Shown piece by piece: positions 43,066 to 51,546 of a DNA stretch of 64,000 nucleotides; position 1 is the stretch's first letter, and every line of letters begins with the position of its first letter. Below the pieces are notes generated by a model. The model saw only the letters and a list, made by a program, of their open reading frames with translations. It ran no database searches and was not told the DNA's origin. The position numbers were made by a program, and so were the translations under genes. Source of the stretch: Streptomyces hawaiiensis (GTDB taxonomy: Bacteria; Actinomycetota; Actinomycetes; Streptomycetales; Streptomycetaceae); contig NZ_CP021978.1 of the NCBI RefSeq assembly GCF_004803895.1, positions 6,262,001-6,326,000 on the forward strand, given 5' to 3'.

Positions 43066-44706
43066 GTGGACAGTGAGAACTGGCGCGCCGTCATCACGGC
43101 CGCACAGGCCGGCGACCGGCGGGCGCTGGACGAGCTGGTCGCGGGCTGGCTGCCGCTGGTCTACAACATCGTGGGCCGGGCCCTGAACGGGCACGCCGAC
43201 GTCGACGACGTCGTCCAGGAGACCATGCTGCGCGCGGTCGACAACCTCGGCTCGCTGCGCGACCCGGACAGCTTCCGGTCCTGGCTGGTGGCGATCGCCA
43301 TGCGGCAGATCCGCGACCGGGCCCGGCGGCGGACCCCGGACCGGCTGGAGGAGGCAGCGGCCTCCGACTTCGCCGAACTGACCGTGCTGCGGCTCCAGCT
43401 GGAGGGCCAGCGGCGCGAGGTCGCCGAGGCGGTGCGGTGGCTCGACGACGACGACCGGCAGCTGCTGTCGCTGTGGTGGCTGGAGGTCGCGGGCGAACTG
43501 ACCCGGCGCGAGCTGGCCGCCGCCGTGGGCATCACCCGGCAGCACGCCGCGGTGCGCGTCCAGCGGATGAAGGAGCGCCTGGAGACCTCGCGCGGCATCG
43601 TCCGCGCCCTGGACGGCGCCTGCCCCGACCTGCGCGAGGTGACCGGCCGCTGGAACGGCCGGCCCGACTCGGTGTGGCGCAAGCGGCTGGCCCGGCACGT
43701 CCGCGGCTGCGGCTACTGCGGCGACACCCGCGAGGCGGTCGTCCCTGCCGAACGCCTCCTGGTCGGCATCGCCCTCGTCCCGCTGCCCGTCGGCTTCACC
43801 CTGTCGCTCGCCTTCGGCGGCAAGACCGCGGTGGCGGCCACCTCCGCCGGCTGGTCCGCCAAGCTGCTCGGCGCGCTCACCAAGCCGGCCGTCGCGATGA
43901 CGGCGGGCGCGACGATCCTCGCGGGCGGCGCCTACGTCGTCACCCAGCCGCCGGACGCCCCGCCGCCCCGGGCCGCGATCACCCCCACGGCAACGGCCAC
44001 CTCCGCCCCGCCGCGCTCCTCCGCCCCGGTCGCCCCCACCCCCAAGTCCTCGCCCTCGGCGACGAAGAAGACCGACCCGTACGGCACGGTCGTCGACGCC
44101 GTCGACCGCGCTCCCGACCCGAACGCCCGGCCCGCCGCCCTGCCGCGCCGCCCCGAGTCCGGCATCACCAGCACCGGCGGCCCGAAGGCCGTCATGCAGC
44201 ACCGCGGCGACAGCGTGACCCTCACCGGGCAGGGCTACGTCCTGGTCCGCTGGCAGATCTCGCCCAAGTCCCGGCCCGGCGCGCTGGTCATGCCCTCCTG
44301 GACCGGCCTGAAGGGCAGGCTGTTCCACGTGGCGTCCGGCGGCTCGCGCCGGATGGACGACCCGCTGCCCGGCGCCCCGAACGGCTACGCCACCGGCATG
44401 GGCGGCCCCGACATCGGCTACGCCGTCCTGCCGCCCGGCACCCAGCAGATGTGGCAGAACGAGTACTTCTACCTCGACGGCACCGTCACCCTCACCCAGA
44501 ACGAACGGGGCTGCGACTACGGCCTCATCGTCTTCCCGTCGAACCGGGACGCCGTGGAGAAGGACGTCGGCGAGGGCCCCGCCCAGGGCGCCATCCGCTA
44601 CGGACTCGTCCGCGACACCGGCACGGACAGCGCGCCGGTGCCGCAGTACGTCACGCGCTCGACCCCGGCCGATCCTGCGACGGTGCCGCAGCGCTCGCGC
44701 GTGTAG
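43066..44706 (+). CDS. ECF sigma factor fused to a membrane-anchored C-terminal domain
   Basis: About 546 residues from GTG 43066 (GAGGGG upstream); an ATG at 42982 is an alternative. Region 2 (NGHADVDDVVQETMLRAVDN) and region 4 (LTRRELAAAVGITRQHAAVR) form an ECF sigma. Then comes an anti-sigma-like zinc motif (RLARHVRGCGYCGD), a membrane segment near residues 265-285, a Pro/Thr/Ser stalk and an extracellular domain of about 170 residues (TGQGYVLVRWQISPKSRPG). Sensor, anti-sigma-like part and sigma may thus be one chain. Its stop overlaps the end of the convergent GDPD gene by 56 bases. Confidence 0.82.
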   Translation: MDSENWRAVITAAQAGDRRALDELVAGWLPLVYNIVGRALNGHADVDDVVQETMLRAVDNLGSLRDPDSFRSWLVAIAMRQIRDRARRRTPDRLEEAAASDFAELTVLRLQLEGQRREVAEAVRWLDDDDRQLLSLWWLEVAGELTRRELAAAVGITRQHAAVRVQRMKERLETSRGIVRALDGACPDLREVTGRWNGRPDSVWRKRLARHVRGCGYCGDTREAVVPAERLLVGIALVPLPVGFTLSLAFGGKTAVAATSAGWSAKLLGALTKPAVAMTAGATILAGGAYVVTQPPDAPPPRAAITPTATATSAPPRSSAPVAPTPKSSPSATKKTDPYGTVVDAVDRAPDPNARPAALPRRPESGITSTGGPKAVMQHRGDSVTLTGQGYVLVRWQISPKSRPGALVMPSWTGLKGRLFHVASGGSRRMDDPLPGAPNGYATGMGGPDIGYAVLPPGTQQMWQNEYFYLDGTVTLTQNERGCDYGLIVFPSNRDAVEKDVGEGPAQGAIRYGLVRDTGTDSAPVPQYVTRSTPADPATVPQRSRV

Positions 44707-45376
44707 CGCACAGCACGTCGACGCGGTTCGTCGTGATCGAGTCCACGCCCGCCTGAAGCAGCCGTCGCATGGAGCGGCGGGTGTCGGGGGTCCAGACGGA
44801 CAGCAGGCAGCCGTCGCCGTGCACGCGCTCGGCGAGAGGGCGGTCCACCAGCGAGAAGCGGTAGTTGAGCCAGCGCGGGCGGATCGCCTCCAGCAGCACG
44901 GGCCGGGGCGGGGCCAGGGTCGTCCAGGTGAGGGCGATCTCGGCGTCCGCGTCGGCCGCGCGCACGGCGAGCATGGCGTCGGCGCCCGCACAGTAGTAGA
45001 CGCGGTCCGCCGCCCCGGCCTCCTCCACGACGCCCATGATCCGGCGCACCGCCCGCACCTCGGGCGACCCGGGCAGGTCGATCATCACCCGGTGCCCGGC
45101 GGTCGCGGTCAGTGCCTCGGCCAAGGGGGGCACCCCGCCGCCGGTCAGTCCGCGCACTTCCTCGAAGGACAGCGCGAGCAGCGGCCGCTCGTGCTCCCAG
45201 AGCCGTTTCAGCGTCGCGTCGTGCAGCAGCACCGGCACACCGTCCCGGGTGAGCCGTACGTCGATCTCCACCGCGTCCGCGCCTCGGCGCAGCGCGGAAC
45301 GCAGCGAGGCGACGGTGTTCTCACGGACGCGGTAGGGGTCGCCCCGGTGGGCCACGGCGACCGGGGCGGGCGTCAC
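44651..45376 (-). CDS. glycerophosphodiester phosphodiesterase
   Basis: 241 residues from GTG 45376, which overlaps the upstream gene's stop by four bases. TIM-barrel GDPD signature: VAVAHRGDPYRVRENTVASL, then GADAVEIDVRLTRDGVPVLL and HDATLKRLW, giving the metal-binding Glu/Asp and two His. It hydrolyses glycerophosphodiesters to glycerol-3-phosphate and an alcohol. No signal peptide, so it is cytosolic. Coupled to the deaminase gene for no obvious metabolic reason. Confidence 0.9.
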   Translation of the reverse strand: MTPAPVAVAHRGDPYRVRENTVASLRSALRRGADAVEIDVRLTRDGVPVLLHDATLKRLWEHERPLLALSFEEVRGLTGGGVPPLAEALTATAGHRVMIDLPGSPEVRAVRRIMGVVEEAGAADRVYYCAGADAMLAVRAADADAEIALTWTTLAPPRPVLLEAIRPRWLNYRFSLVDRPLAERVHGDGCLLSVWTPDTRRSMRRLLQAGVDSITTNRVDVLCATRASAAAPSQDRPGSSA

Positions 45377-46434
45377 CGGGAGAGCCACTGCGCGGTGTAC
45401 GTGTCGATCTCGTCCGTGATCCGGGCCTTGCCCCCCGCCTCCAGGAAGGACGCCTCGACGGCGTTCTTCGCCAGCTCGGCCAGGCCGCGCTCGTCGAGGT
45501 CCAGCAGTCGGGCGGCGACCGCGTACTCGTTGTCGAGGTCGGTGCCGAACATCGGCGGGTCGTCGGAGTTGATCGTGACGAGGACCCCGGCCCGCACGAA
45601 CTCCTTGATCGGGTGCTCGTCGAGGGTGCGGACCGCGCGGGTGGCGATGTTCGAGGTCGGGCACACCTCCAGCGGGATCCGGTGCTCGGCGAGGTGCGCG
45701 AGCAGCTTCGGGTCCTGCGCGGAGCTGGTGCCGTGCCCGATGCGCTCGGCCCGCAGGTGGGTCAGCGCGTCCCACACCGTCTGCGGGCCGGTCGTCTCGC
45801 CGGCGTGCGGGACGGAGTGCAGCCCGGCGGCGATCGCCCGGTCGAAGTACGGCTTGAACTGCGGCCGCTCCACGCCGACCTCGGGCCCGCCGAGACCGAA
45901 GGAGACCAGGCCCTCGGGGCGCAGCCGGTCGTCGGTGGCGAGCCGGGTCGTCTCCTCGGCGGCCTGCAGACCCGCCTCGCCGGGGATGTCGAAGCACCAG
46001 CGCAGCACGGTCCCGAACTCGGCCTCGGCGGCCTTGCGGGCGTCCTCGATCGCGTCCATGAAGGCGCGCTCGTCGATGCCGCGGCGGGTGGACGAGAAGG
46101 GAGTGATGGTCAGCTCGGCGTACCGCACCTGCTGCCGGGCCAGGTCCCGGGCCACCTCGTACGTCAGCAGCCGGACGTCCTCCGGGGTGCGGATCAGGTC
46201 GACGACCGACAGGTACACGTCGATGAAGTGCGCGAAGTCGGTGAACGTGAAGTAGTCGGCCAGCGCCTCGGGGTCGGTCGGCACCTTCGAGTCGGGGTGC
46301 CGCGCGGCCAGTTCGGAGACGATCCGGGGGGAGGCGGAGCCCACGTGGTGCACATGCAGTTCGGCCTTGGGCAGGTTCGCGATGAACGCCGTGAGGTCGC
46401 GCGGGGCGCGCGGGTCGACGAGATGCTGGGTCAA
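45373..46434 (-). CDS. adenosine-deaminase-superfamily protein, probable aminodeoxyfutalosine deaminase
   Basis: 353 residues from TTG 46434, preceded by GAGGAACC; no other start fits the family. Metal and catalytic residues: KAELHVHHVGSASPR (His-x-His), SVPHAGETTGP, RIGHGTSS and VTINSDDPPMFGTDL. The HVHHVGS variant and PTSNIATRAV differ from classical adenosine deaminase. They match the Streptomyces cog1816 enzymes reported to deaminate 6-amino-6-deoxyfutalosine in the futalosine route to menaquinone; that assignment is from memory. The other mqn genes are not in this window. Confidence 0.8.
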   Translation of the reverse strand: MTQHLVDPRAPRDLTAFIANLPKAELHVHHVGSASPRIVSELAARHPDSKVPTDPEALADYFTFTDFAHFIDVYLSVVDLIRTPEDVRLLTYEVARDLARQQVRYAELTITPFSSTRRGIDERAFMDAIEDARKAAEAEFGTVLRWCFDIPGEAGLQAAEETTRLATDDRLRPEGLVSFGLGGPEVGVERPQFKPYFDRAIAAGLHSVPHAGETTGPQTVWDALTHLRAERIGHGTSSAQDPKLLAHLAEHRIPLEVCPTSNIATRAVRTLDEHPIKEFVRAGVLVTINSDDPPMFGTDLDNEYAVAARLLDLDERGLAELAKNAVEASFLEAGGKARITDEIDTYTAQWLSR

Positions 46435-46561
46435 GGTTCCTCCCCGGAACGGCGCCTCGGCCTGCACAGGGCGGGCGGGCGCGGGTGATCGGCTGATCGA
46501 TGACTCGGATTCATCGTATGCGGTGGGACGGTGCGGCTTTTCGGGGGCGCGGGGCCGTGGC

Positions 46562-46616
46562 GATCCCGCGGCCCCGCCACGGTGGTGCCGGAGATCCCGC
46601 GGCCCCGCCACGGTGG
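46562..46616 (+). repeat. 24-bp direct repeat upstream of a DUF4190 gene
   Basis: GATCCCGCGGCCCCGCCACG followed by GTGG occurs at 46562-46585 and 46593-46616, a 31-base period. It lies between the divergent deaminase and DUF4190 genes. It may be a tandem regulatory site or slippage. Confidence 0.8.
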
Positions 46617-46701
46617 CCTGACCGGCCCCCGCACCCGCCCTGTGGCCGCCATCGAACGGCCCCGTAGCATGGCGGCACGATCGACCCAGGGGGGACGCAC
46701 G

Positions 46702-47340
46702 ATGACGGACGCGACGCAGCCAGACGGCGGCAGCCACGACCCGTGGGCGCCACCGGAGAGCAAGCCCTCGCTCGACAAGAACCCGGCGCCGCAGCCACCG
46801 TCCGTGCACGACCAGGCCACGGTCACCTCCATGCCGGGATTCACCCCGCCCACCGGTACGCCGCAGTACGACCCGTCCGGCACCGGCGCCGGGGCCGTGC
46901 CGCCCCCGCCCGTGGCCCCCACCGGTCCGGGAGCCCCCGGCGGCTACGGCTACCCCGGTTACTCCGGCTACCCCCCGGCGGGACACGGCTGGCCCGGCAT
47001 GCCCATGGCCCCCCAGAACGGCATGGGCGTCGCCGCGATGGTGCTCGGCATCATCTCCTGCACCCTCTTCTGCCTCTACGGTGTGGTCTCCCTGGTCACC
47101 GGCATCCTCGCCGTCGTCTTCGGCATCAAGGGCCGCAAGCGGGCCGAGGCCGGAGTGGCCACCAACCACGGTCAGGCCCAGGCCGGTCTGATCATGGGCA
47201 TCATCGGGATCATCCTCGGCATCGCGGTGATCGTCCTGATCGCCGTCGGCATCACGGCCGCGATCAACAGCGACGACTACGACGACGACCCGTACTACGG
47301 CGCCCTCGGTCCGGTGGCCACGGCCCCGTCCCAGCGCTGA
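46702..47340 (+). CDS. DUF4190-type membrane protein
   Basis: 212 residues from ATG 46702. A disordered Pro/Gly/Tyr-rich N-terminal half (GGYGYPGYSGYPPAG) precedes two membrane helices (IISCTLFCLYGVVSLVTGIL and LIMGIIGIILGIAVIVLIAV) joined by a basic loop with GIKGRKRAEAG. The function of this actinobacterial type is unknown. Followed 69 bases later by a similar gene. Confidence 0.8.
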   Translation: MTDATQPDGGSHDPWAPPESKPSLDKNPAPQPPSVHDQATVTSMPGFTPPTGTPQYDPSGTGAGAVPPPPVAPTGPGAPGGYGYPGYSGYPPAGHGWPGMPMAPQNGMGVAAMVLGIISCTLFCLYGVVSLVTGILAVVFGIKGRKRAEAGVATNHGQAQAGLIMGIIGIILGIAVIVLIAVGITAAINSDDYDDDPYYGALGPVATAPSQR

Positions 47341-47409
47341 AACTGCCGCCCTCCACGGCCGACTTGGCCACTACGATGCCCTGGTCTGACAACGGAGGGG
47401 AGATCGTCC

Positions 47410-47874
47410 ATGTCCAACACCAACCCGCCCCCGGGTGGTTTCGGCCCGCCGGCCCAGCCGCCGCAGCAGCCGGCCCCCGGGTACGGCTATCCGCAGCAGC
47501 CCGGCCCGGGCTACGGCTACCCCCAGGGCAGCCCCGGCTACCCGGCCGCGCCGCCCGTGGGTTACCCGCAGGCGCCCGGCTACGGGATGCCCGCGCAGCC
47601 CAGCAACGGCATGGGAACCACGGGGCTGGTGCTGGGCATCATCGGCGTGGTGTGCAGCGTGACGTTCATCATGTGGTTCTTCGGCGTGATCCTGGGCATT
47701 CTCGCGATCATCTTCGGCGCCATCGGCCGCGGCAGGGCCACCCGCGGTGAGGCCACCAACAAGGGCGCGGCGACCGCGGGCCTGGTCTGCGGCATCATCG
47801 CCACCGTGATCCTTCCGCTGCTCGGCTTCCTGCTGTTCGCCAGCATCATGGGCGGGCTCGGCGCGGCTGCCTGA
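47410..47874 (+). CDS. DUF4190-type membrane protein, paralogue of its neighbour
   Basis: 154 residues from ATG 47410 with GGAGGGGAG upstream. Same design as the preceding protein: a Pro/Gln/Tyr-rich N-terminus (QQPGPGYGYPQGSPGYP), then helices VLGIIGVVCSVTFIMWFFGV and GLVCGIIATVILPLLGFLLF around GRGRATRGEATNKGAA. The pair probably arose by duplication. Confidence 0.8.
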   Translation: MSNTNPPPGGFGPPAQPPQQPAPGYGYPQQPGPGYGYPQGSPGYPAAPPVGYPQAPGYGMPAQPSNGMGTTGLVLGIIGVVCSVTFIMWFFGVILGILAIIFGAIGRGRATRGEATNKGAATAGLVCGIIATVILPLLGFLLFASIMGGLGAAA

Positions 47875-47895
47875 ACGGAACTCCCGGAGTTCAGC

Positions 47896-47922
47896 AGGGG
47901 CCGGTCCAGGGGGCCGGCCCCT
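47896..47922. terminator. hairpin between convergent genes
   Basis: AGGGGCCGG (47896-47904) and CCGGCCCCT (47914-47922) form a perfect 9-bp stem. It lies between the DUF4190 stop and the end of the minus-strand NADAR gene. Confidence 0.8.
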
Positions 47923-47925
47923 CAC

Positions 47926-48501
47926 TCATGCTCCCGCCGTCCGCAGCCGTTCCCGCGCCTCCATCAGCGCGAACCCCAGCAGATTCGGCCCCCGCCACCG
48001 CTGCGGATCCATCGCCGCCTCGTCGTCCGCGGCCAGCCCGATGCCCCACACCCGGTCCACGGGGCTCGCCTCGACCAGCACCCGGTCGCCCGTGCCCAGC
48101 AGGTACGCCAGCAGTGCGGGATGCGCGGCGAACTTGTGGACGCTGCCCTCGACGACGATCCGGAACCGCTCCCGCACCCACACCGTCTCGTCGAACCCGC
48201 GCACCAGCCGCCCGGCCTTCTTCGCCTCGGCGGGATGCCCGGCGGCCAGCGCGGCCCGCTCCGCCGCCGGGTCCTCGAAGAGCCGGGCCTTCTCCGCCAT
48301 CATCCAGTGCTCGGCCGTCGCGTACACCGCGCCGTCCACCGTGAACGGCGACGGCCACCACTGGCTCAGACAGCTCGCACCGATCCGGCCGTCCGGCCGC
48401 GGCCGATGCCCCCAGAAGTGCAGATACTTGACCCTGGCCCCCGCGCGGACCGCCCTGATCAGGTCCTCCTGCGAGCCGACCGCCCCCGTGATCTTCTCCA
48501 T
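47926..48501 (-). CDS. NADAR-family (YbiA-like) N-glycosidase
   Basis: 191 residues from ATG 48501. NADAR signatures: FWGHRPRPDGRIGASCLSQW, YATAEHWMMAEKARLF, FKAAHP-like VHKFAAHPALLAYLLGTGD and DRVWGIGL followed by WRGPNLLGFALMEARERL. Known members cleave the glycosidic bond of riboflavin intermediates or remove ADP-ribose from guanine in DNA. Which one applies here cannot be told. It stands alone. Confidence 0.88.
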   Translation of the reverse strand: MEKITGAVGSQEDLIRAVRAGARVKYLHFWGHRPRPDGRIGASCLSQWWPSPFTVDGAVYATAEHWMMAEKARLFEDPAAERAALAAGHPAEAKKAGRLVRGFDETVWVRERFRIVVEGSVHKFAAHPALLAYLLGTGDRVLVEASPVDRVWGIGLAADDEAAMDPQRWRGPNLLGFALMEARERLRTAGA

Positions 48502-48573
48502 GCACGCGAGTCTGGCACGCGCCACTGACACAGCGTCCTGCCTTTTCGCGGCGAACTCGACACCTGGTCGACA

Positions 48574-48617
48574 GATTCCGTCGCGTAACCAAAAATCAAC
48601 AACGGAATCACTTGTTG
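48574..48617. promoter_or_regulatory. overlapping inverted repeats upstream of a polyamine-gene run
   Basis: GATTCCGT (48574-48581) with ACGGAATC (48602-48609), and CAACAA (48597-48602) with TTGTTG (48612-48617), lie about 90 bases before the dehydrogenase at 48701 in an AT-rich patch. They may bind a regulator. Confidence 0.45.
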
Positions 48618-48700
48618 GAGTGGCATACCTCTGTCAGGATCGGCACTCAAATCGAGCCTGAGCCACGCCGGCCCCATCAGGGGACACGGAGGAGAGCGAC

Positions 48701-50236
48701 ATGCACAACCCGGGCACTGCCACCCCGGACCGATTTCCGGCCGAGGAGCGCTTCGCGCAGGGCGCGCAGTACATCGCGGGGCGCCTGACCAGGGGTACCT
48801 CCGGCCGCACGCACGCCGTCACCGACCCGGCGTCGGGTGAGGAGGTCCTCACCTACGAGCTGGCGGGCACGGCCGACGTCGACCGGGCCGTCGCCGCCGC
48901 CCGCGCGGCCTTCCCCGGCTGGGCGGGAGCCACCCCCGGCGAGCGGTCCGACGCCCTGCACCGGTTCGCCGCGGTCCTGGCCGACCGGGCCGAGGACTTC
49001 GCCCGCGCCGAGTCGCTCCAGTGCGGCAAGCCGCTGAAGCTGACCCGTGAGTTCGACGTCCCGGGGACCATCGACAACACCGCCTTCTTCGCCGGTGCCG
49101 CACGTCTTCTGCAGGGCCAGTCCGCCGGTGAGTACTCCGGCGACCACACCTCGTACGTCCGGCGCGAGCCCATCGGGGTCGTCGGGTCGATCGCCCCCTG
49201 GAACTACCCCCTGCAGATGGCCGCCTGGAAGATCCTCCCGGCGATCGCCGCGGGCAACACCATCGTCCTGAAGCCCGCCGAGCTCACCCCGCTGACCTCA
49301 CTGCTCTTCGCGCGGGCGGCCACCGACGCCGGGATCCCGGACGGTGTGATCAACATCGTCACCGGCACCGGCCGGGAGGCCGGAGAGCACCTCGTCGGCC
49401 ACCCGGACGTGGCGATGACCTCCTTCACCGGCTCCACCGCCGTCGGCAAGCGTGTCGCCGAGGTCGCCACCGCCACCGTCAAGCGCCTCCACCTGGAGCT
49501 CGGCGGCAAGGCGCCCTTCGTGGTCTTCGACGACGCCGACCTGGAGGCCGCCGCCCACGGCGCGGTCGCGGGCGCGCTCATCAACACCGGGCAGGACTGC
49601 ACGGCCGCCACGCGCGCGTACGTGCAGCGGCCGCTGTACGACGCCTTCGTGGAGCGGACCGCGGCGCTCATGGAGACGGTCCGGCTCGGCGACCCCTTCG
49701 CCGCCGGGACCGACCTCGGCCCGCTGATCTCGCACGCCCAGCGGGACCGGGTCGCCGGGTTCGTCGACCGGGCGCGGGCCTACGCGCGCGTGGTGACCGG
49801 CGGCGAGGCACCCGAGGGCGAGCTCGCCAAGGGCGCCTACTACCGGCCCACCCTGATCGCCGACGCGGCCCAGGACAGCGAGGTCGTCCAGTCCGAGATC
49901 TTCGGACCGGTCCTGGTCGTGCTGCCGTTCGACACCGACGACGAGGGCCTCGCGCTCGCCAACGACACCCCGTACGGGCTCGCCGCCTCCGCCTGGAGCC
50001 GGGACGTGTACCGGGCGAACCGGGCCACGCGCGAGATCAAGGCGGGCTGCGTGTGGGTCAACGACCACATCCCGATCATCAGCGAGATGCCGCACGGCGG
50101 CTACAAGTCCTCCGGCTACGGCAAGGACATGTCCGCGTACTCGTTCGAGGAGTACACCCAGATCAAGCACGTCATGTTCGACAACACCGCGGTGGCCGCG
50201 AAGGACTGGCACCGCACCGTCTTCGGGGACCGATAG
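48701..50236 (+). CDS. second gamma-aminobutyraldehyde dehydrogenase-type ALDH
   Basis: 511 residues, ATG 48701, GGAGGAGAG upstream. Catalytic residues in LELGGKAPFVVFDDADLE (Glu) and INTGQDCTAATRAY (Cys); NDHIPIISEMPHGGYKSSGY is the aminoaldehyde-branch C-terminus. Roughly half identical by eye to the enzyme at 40862. It begins a same-strand run with a polyamine ABC importer and an amine oxidase, supporting oxidation of 4-aminobutanal or 3-aminopropanal. Confidence 0.92.
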   Translation: MHNPGTATPDRFPAEERFAQGAQYIAGRLTRGTSGRTHAVTDPASGEEVLTYELAGTADVDRAVAAARAAFPGWAGATPGERSDALHRFAAVLADRAEDFARAESLQCGKPLKLTREFDVPGTIDNTAFFAGAARLLQGQSAGEYSGDHTSYVRREPIGVVGSIAPWNYPLQMAAWKILPAIAAGNTIVLKPAELTPLTSLLFARAATDAGIPDGVINIVTGTGREAGEHLVGHPDVAMTSFTGSTAVGKRVAEVATATVKRLHLELGGKAPFVVFDDADLEAAAHGAVAGALINTGQDCTAATRAYVQRPLYDAFVERTAALMETVRLGDPFAAGTDLGPLISHAQRDRVAGFVDRARAYARVVTGGEAPEGELAKGAYYRPTLIADAAQDSEVVQSEIFGPVLVVLPFDTDDEGLALANDTPYGLAASAWSRDVYRANRATREIKAGCVWVNDHIPIISEMPHGGYKSSGYGKDMSAYSFEEYTQIKHVMFDNTAVAAKDWHRTVFGDR

Positions 50237-50293
50237 TCGTACGCAGGCCGCCTGACCACCGGCCGCCCACCCTCCGAAAGGGCAACCACGCGC

Positions 50294-51541
50294 ATGGAGC
50301 AGTACGAGCCCGACCGCCTGTCCCCGGCCCAAGTGGCCGCCATGCGGCGGAGTGTCACCAACGGCAGGGCCGCCCTCACCCGGCGGTCCCTGCTGCGCGC
50401 CTCCGCGGGCGGGGCGCTCGCGGCCGGCGGCCTCGGGGCGCTGAGCGCCTGCGGCATCCCGGCAGCCGGCCAGTCCAAGGGCGGCGTCTCGGCGCAGGAC
50501 CACTCGGCCAAGGAGAAGACGGTGAACTTCTCCAACTGGACCGAGTACATGGACGTCGACGACAGCGGCAAGCACCACCCGACGCTGGAGCAGTTCACGC
50601 AACGCACCGGCATCAAGGTCACGTACACCGAGGACATCAACGACAACAACGAGTTCTTCGGCAAGATCAAGCCGCAGCTCGCCGCGGGCCAGGACACCGG
50701 CCGCGACCTCATCGTCCTCACCGACTGGCTGGCCGCCCGCCTCATCCGCCTCGGCTGGGTGCAGAAACTCGACCCGAGCAACCTGCCGCACGCCTACGCC
50801 AACCTGTCGGCCCAGTTCCGCAGCCCCGACTGGGACCCGGGCCGCGCCTACTCGTACGTCTGGCAGGGCATCTCCACCGTCATCGCGTACAACAAGAAGG
50901 CCCTCGACGGCGTCGAGGTGAAGTCGATATCCGACCTGCTCGACAACCCCAAGCTCAAGGGCCGGGTCGGCTTCCTGTCGGAGATGCGCGACAGCATCGG
51001 CATGACCCTGCTCGACATGGGCAAGGACCCGGCGGACTTCACCGCCGACGACTACGACGCTGCCGTCGCCCGCCTCCAGAAGGCCGTCGACAAGGGCCAG
51101 ATCCGCCGCTTCACGGGCAACGACTACACCTCGGACCTGACCAGCGGCGACTTCGCGGCCTGCGTCGCCTGGGCCGGGGACGTCGTCCAGCTCAAGGCGG
51201 ACAGCCCCGACATCGACTTCCTCATCCCGGACAGCGGCTACGTGACGTCGACCGACAACCTGCTGATCCCCAACAAGGCCCGCCACAAGACCAACGCCGA
51301 GCGGCTCATCGACTTCTACTACGAGCCGAAGGCGGCCGCCGAACTCGCCGCGTACATCAACTACGTGTGCCCCGTCGACGGCGTGAAGGCCGAGCTGGAA
51401 AAGATCGACGAGGACGCGGCGAACAACCCGCTGATCATCCCCGACAAGGCCATGGCCGCCAAGTCCCACGCCTTCCGCTCGCTGAGCTCGAAGGAAGAGA
51501 CCGAGTTCGAAGCGAAGTTCGCGAAGCTGACGGGGGCGTGA
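50294..51541 (+). CDS. polyamine ABC transporter substrate-binding lipoprotein
   Basis: 415 residues. The N-terminus has twin Arg before a hydrophobic stretch and lipobox (TRRSLLRASAGGALAAGGLG, ALSACG), so Tat export with lipidation is likely. The mature PotD/PotF-like domain shows NFSNWTEYMDVDDSGKHHPT, YTEDINDNNEFFGKI and GDFAACVAWAGDVVQLK, with aromatic and acidic residues typical of spermidine or putrescine binding. First of four transporter genes. Confidence 0.92.
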   Translation: MEQYEPDRLSPAQVAAMRRSVTNGRAALTRRSLLRASAGGALAAGGLGALSACGIPAAGQSKGGVSAQDHSAKEKTVNFSNWTEYMDVDDSGKHHPTLEQFTQRTGIKVTYTEDINDNNEFFGKIKPQLAAGQDTGRDLIVLTDWLAARLIRLGWVQKLDPSNLPHAYANLSAQFRSPDWDPGRAYSYVWQGISTVIAYNKKALDGVEVKSISDLLDNPKLKGRVGFLSEMRDSIGMTLLDMGKDPADFTADDYDAAVARLQKAVDKGQIRRFTGNDYTSDLTSGDFAACVAWAGDVVQLKADSPDIDFLIPDSGYVTSTDNLLIPNKARHKTNAERLIDFYYEPKAAAELAAYINYVCPVDGVKAELEKIDEDAANNPLIIPDKAMAAKSHAFRSLSSKEETEFEAKFAKLTGA

Positions 51542-51546
51542 CCACC

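Noticed and set aside
46435..47169. Minus-strand open extension upstream of the deaminase
   Set aside because: It lies opposite the DUF4190 gene and is low-complexity. TTG 46434 has a good ribosome site and fits the family start.
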